A DNA stretch of 8,733 nucleotides from JALYJZ01 sp964476895 (GTDB lineage: Bacteria; Patescibacteriota; SICC01). Both the position numbers and the translations under genes were made by a program. Shown here one piece after another: positions 6,757 to 8,733 of the stretch (its first letter is position 1; the number at the start of each line of letters is the position of its first letter). Below the pieces are notes generated by a model. That model was not told the DNA's origin and did no database searches. It saw only the letters and a program-made list of their open reading frames with translations. The stretch covers positions 1 to 8,733 of the forward strand of contig CAYZCS010000034.1 of NCBI GenBank assembly GCA_964476895.1. The letters run 5' to 3'.

Positions 6757-7301
6757 GCGGCTTCCTGGCGTCCCTGCCAGACCCGTTCCTCTTCTTGCAG
6801 CAGGCTTTCCGTCGCGTTGGTCAGCATCTCGTCGAACCGCTCCCGATTGCCGGGGCGGTACGCCCACTGTAGCCGTCCGAGCCGCTTTACGGCGATGTTC
6901 TGCCCGACGGATTCGTTCTTGTCGTAGAATGCCTTCCGGGATTCGCCGGTCCGGTGCTGGCTTTGCAGGCGGTCGTTGTGGCGCATACGTCCCATTGCCT
7001 TACGGCGCGACTTCTGGCCGCTTTTCGTGACGAACCCTTTCGCGAACTCGAAATGGTCTTTCCGGCCGCGCATGTGTTCCAGATGTTGGATGTCCGAGAG
7101 GTACCGTTCCAGCTCGGACCACTGTTCGACATACTGTTCCAGGTCCTGCGGTGCCTCGGCACTGATCCGCTGGATATCCGCCTCGAAGCGGTCCGCGCTG
7201 CGTTCCAGTCGCTGGGCGATACCGTCCGGCCAAAGCTCCGGATCAAGGGCGAGCTGCTCGCCGGGAATTTCGTGGTCGCCTTGTGATTTTTCTACGGACA
7301 T
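6753..7301 (-). CDS. unrecognised 182-residue charged protein
   Basis: I do not recognise this family. From the ATG at 7301 the product is 182 residues, with no signal peptide, no membrane segment and only one aromatic-rich stretch (LQWAYRP, 144-150). Residues 28-75 are rich in Glu, Gln, Arg and Leu (IAQRLERSADRFEADIQRI, LEQYVEQWSELERYLSDIQ) and look helical, possibly coiled coil. Residues 78-125 are very basic (KSGQKSRRKAMGRMRH), which could fit nucleic-acid binding, but that is only inferred from charge. The last 30 residues are again acidic and helical. No cysteine is present. A frame runs on upstream antisense to recJ, but the conventional start falls in the divergent promoter region, and a second ATG at 7337 lies within a candidate promoter. 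The TAA overlaps the secF stop by four bases. It is divergent from recJ. Confidence 0.72.
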   Translation of the reverse strand: MSVEKSQGDHEIPGEQLALDPELWPDGIAQRLERSADRFEADIQRISAEAPQDLEQYVEQWSELERYLSDIQHLEHMRGRKDHFEFAKGFVTKSGQKSRRKAMGRMRHNDRLQSQHRTGESRKAFYDKNESVGQNIAVKRLGRLQWAYRPGNRERFDEMLTNATESLLQEEERVWQGRQEAA

Positions 7302-7326
7302 AGCGCGTATAATAAGAGATACGCTA
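7301..7326. repeat. imperfect inverted repeat over the start of the unknown gene
   Basis: TAGCgcGTAT (7301-7310) and ATACGCTA (7319-7326) are reverse complements apart from two extra bases in the left arm, with eight bases between them. The repeat covers the TATAAT element, the TATTAT element and the first base of the unknown gene's start codon. It could be an operator for a regulator of both divergent genes, but the arms are short. Confidence 0.35.
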
Positions 7327-7355
7327 CCATACCTCATTTCGCATAAAAAATCAAC
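7302..7355. promoter_or_regulatory. AT-rich divergent promoter region between the unknown gene and recJ
   Basis: This 54-base gap is clearly AT-richer than the genes. Plus strand: a perfect TATAAT at 7308-7313 would start a recJ transcript near 7320 with a leader of about 36 bases. Minus strand: TTGATT (7354-7349), a 17-base spacer and TATGGT (7331-7326) form a reasonable sigma-70-type promoter; alternatively TATTAT (7314-7309) ends seven bases before the ATG at 7301 and would give a leaderless transcript. Neither gene has a Shine-Dalgarno sequence. The opposing -10 candidates overlap, so the two transcripts may compete. Confidence 0.6.
7308..7313 (+). promoter_or_regulatory. consensus -10 hexamer TATAAT for recJ
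   Basis: Exact match to the sigma-70-type -10 consensus in the only AT-rich gap nearby, reading toward recJ. No good -35 lies 16-18 bases upstream; TTGTGA at 7281-7286 is 21 bases away, which is too far for a standard promoter. The same bases read as part of TTATTATA on the other strand. Confidence 0.55.
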
Positions 7356-8733
7356 GTGGTTACGCCGAAAACAGCCAAACTGACGCGTCGCTGGGAATGC
7401 TCCGAGCCGGCGTCGGAGGCGTTCTTCCGGCGGTTTTCCCGGTACCCCCGGCCGATCGCCCAGCTGCTCTACAACCGGGGCATCACTACGCTCAAGGCGG
7501 CACAGGGCTTCCTGAACCCGGATTACGCGAGCGACCTTCATGACCCGCGACTGCTCTCGGGGATGGATGCCGCCGTGCGGACGATCCGGAAAGCGATCGC
7601 GGGCAACGAGCGCATCGTAGTGCATGGCGACTACGACGCCGACGGCCTGACGGCCGCCGCGCTTCTGGCTGATGCGCTGAGGCGTCTCGGCGGTGCGGTC
7701 GAAACATTCGTGCCCAGTCGCTATAAGGAGGGCTACGGCGTGGCCGCGGCAACGCTCGACCGCCTGTACCAGGCAGGGGCCGGCCTGGTCATCACCGTGG
7801 ATTGCGGGATTTCCGACGCCGAGGCGATCGCCGCGGCCCGGAAGCAAGGCCTCAAGGTTGTCGTGACCGACCACCATCAGCCGCCGGAACGTCTGCCGGA
7901 AGCGGAAGCCGTGGTCAATCCGAAGCTTCCCGGCGACGGGTATCCGAACAAGGAACTCACCGGTGTGGGCGTGGCATTCAAACTGGCGCAGGCATTCCTT
8001 TTCGAAAGCACGTTGCCGGCCAGACAACGCGAGGCGGTCGAGAAATGGTTGCTCGACCTCGTCGCGATCGGGACGGTCGCGGACGTCGCCACGCTGCTCG
8101 GTGAGAACCGGACGCTGGTTCGTTACGGCCTGACCGTGCTGGCGCAGCGGCGCCGACCGGGGCTCGCCGCACTGCTGGAAACGGCGGGCGTGCTTCCCGA
8201 ACGATTGAACGCGAACACGCTCGGCTTTACCATCGCGCCGCGCCTGAACGCCGGCGGCCGGCTTACCCACGCCCGTGACGCCCTGGAACTCCTGACCACG
8301 GACAATCCCGCCCGGGCACGACAGTTGGCCGGCGAATTGGAACGACTCAACCAGGAGCGCCGGGACATGACCGCGGCGGCGGTCACCGAGGCCCACGCGT
8401 CAATCGGCGAATTGTCCGATGCGCATCGCATGATCGTCGTGGAGGGTACCTGGAAATCCGGGGTGGCCGGCTTGGTGGCGGGGAGGCTCTGTCGTTCCAC
8501 CGGGAGACCGGCGCTGGCGCTGAGTCGGGACGGCGACCGGCTGGTCGGATCCGCCCGTTCCATCGAATGCTTCAATATCGTCGAGGCGCTGACCGCGCAC
8601 CGTGAGTACCTGGAACGGTTCGGGGGGCACTCCCAGGCGGCCGGCCTGACCGTTCACGCGGATCGGTACGAAGCGTTTCGTGACACGCTGCTGCGCTTCG
8701 CCGCCGAGACTCTGACCACGGAAGACATCCGCC
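7356..8733 (+). CDS. recJ: single-stranded-DNA-specific exonuclease RecJ (3' end off window)
   Basis: RecJ degrades single-stranded DNA 5' to 3' in recombination and mismatch or base-excision repair. The frame opens at a GTG after an in-frame TAA at 7344-7346 and is still open at the window end, giving 459 residues of a protein normally about 550-580. The start yields MVTPKTAKLTRRWE, the usual short lead into the RecJ core. Motifs are GDYDADGLTAAALL at 91-104 (metal-binding Asp), VITVDCGIS at 145-153, TDHHQPP at 171-177 (the DHH motif), LDLVAIGTVADV at 233-244, APRLNAGGRL at 294-303 and the DHHA1 motif FGGHSQAAGL at 422-431. The stretch normally written WHxGVxGIVAxR reads TWKSGVAGLVAGR (365-377), with Lys in place of His. 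The OB-fold end is not visible. It is transcribed away from the unknown gene. Confidence 0.95.
   Translation, partial: MVTPKTAKLTRRWECSEPASEAFFRRFSRYPRPIAQLLYNRGITTLKAAQGFLNPDYASDLHDPRLLSGMDAAVRTIRKAIAGNERIVVHGDYDADGLTAAALLADALRRLGGAVETFVPSRYKEGYGVAAATLDRLYQAGAGLVITVDCGISDAEAIAAARKQGLKVVVTDHHQPPERLPEAEAVVNPKLPGDGYPNKELTGVGVAFKLAQAFLFESTLPARQREAVEKWLLDLVAIGTVADVATLLGENRTLVRYGLTVLAQRRRPGLAALLETAGVLPERLNANTLGFTIAPRLNAGGRLTHARDALELLTTDNPARARQLAGELERLNQERRDMTAAAVTEAHASIGELSDAHRMIVVEGTWKSGVAGLVAGRLCRSTGRPALALSRDGDRLVGSARSIECFNIVEALTAHREYLERFGGHSQAAGLTVHADRYEAFRDTLLRFAAETLTTEDIR

Noticed and set aside
7302..8396. Upstream extension of the unknown gene to a 547-residue frame
   Set aside because: Everything upstream of 7301 is antisense to recJ, whose motifs are clear, and crosses the divergent promoter region. 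Only the 182-residue part is kept.
1..8733. Defence island, prophage, insertion sequence, CRISPR array or RNA gene
   Set aside because: No transposase, integrase, direct-repeat array, tRNA-like fold or rRNA sequence was seen; all but one gene belong to common housekeeping families.

Overview
The window is GC-rich, gene-dense bacterial chromosome with eight protein genes and almost no spacer DNA. Seven genes belong to recognisable housekeeping families; one is an unrecognised 182-residue protein. I see no tRNA, rRNA, mobile element, CRISPR array or phage gene. TGA is used as a normal stop (five of eight genes) and Trp is coded by TGG, so there is no UGA recoding. The organism cannot be fixed from this sequence. 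SecD/SecF with motifs I associate with Patescibacteria (CPR) and a strongly reduced PriA make a high-GC Patescibacteria member my best guess (moderate to low confidence, inferred from remembered family patterns, not a search).

Layout, left to right. (1) 1-499, plus strand: the 3' part of a DHH/DHHA1 phosphoesterase of NrnA type. It meets tail-to-tail, 15 bases apart, (2) a leftward cluster priA-def-fmt (3385 to 515): reduced primosomal protein N', peptide deformylase and methionyl-tRNA formyltransferase. def and fmt overlap by one base. (3) A 51-base divergent promoter region (3386-3436). (4) A rightward operon manC-secD-secF (3437-6756): mannose-1-phosphate guanylyltransferase and the two Sec accessory membrane subunits, packed with a 1-base gap and an 11-base overlap. 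(5) A leftward gene for an unknown charged protein (7301-6753), whose stop overlaps the secF stop by 4 bases. (6) A second divergent promoter region of 54 bases (7302-7355). (7) recJ on the plus strand from a GTG at 7356, running off the window.

Functionally, def and fmt form the N-formyl-Met cycle: Fmt adds the formyl group to initiator tRNA and Def removes it from the nascent protein. SecD/SecF help late stages of export through SecYEG. ManC makes GDP-mannose for surface glycans, so its operon joins envelope sugar supply to protein export. PriA and RecJ relate to replication restart and recombination; the left DHH protein probably degrades short oligonucleotides.

The points most worth a second look are: a PriA that has lost its Walker A motif, its DEEH motif and its zinc-binding cysteines; a repeated arrangement in which a -10-like hexamer sits 6-7 bases before the start codon of genes lacking a Shine-Dalgarno sequence (probable leaderless transcripts), while fmt and secF inside operons have good Shine-Dalgarno sequences; and the unrecognised 182-residue gene. 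I did not find a convincing new multi-gene system here.
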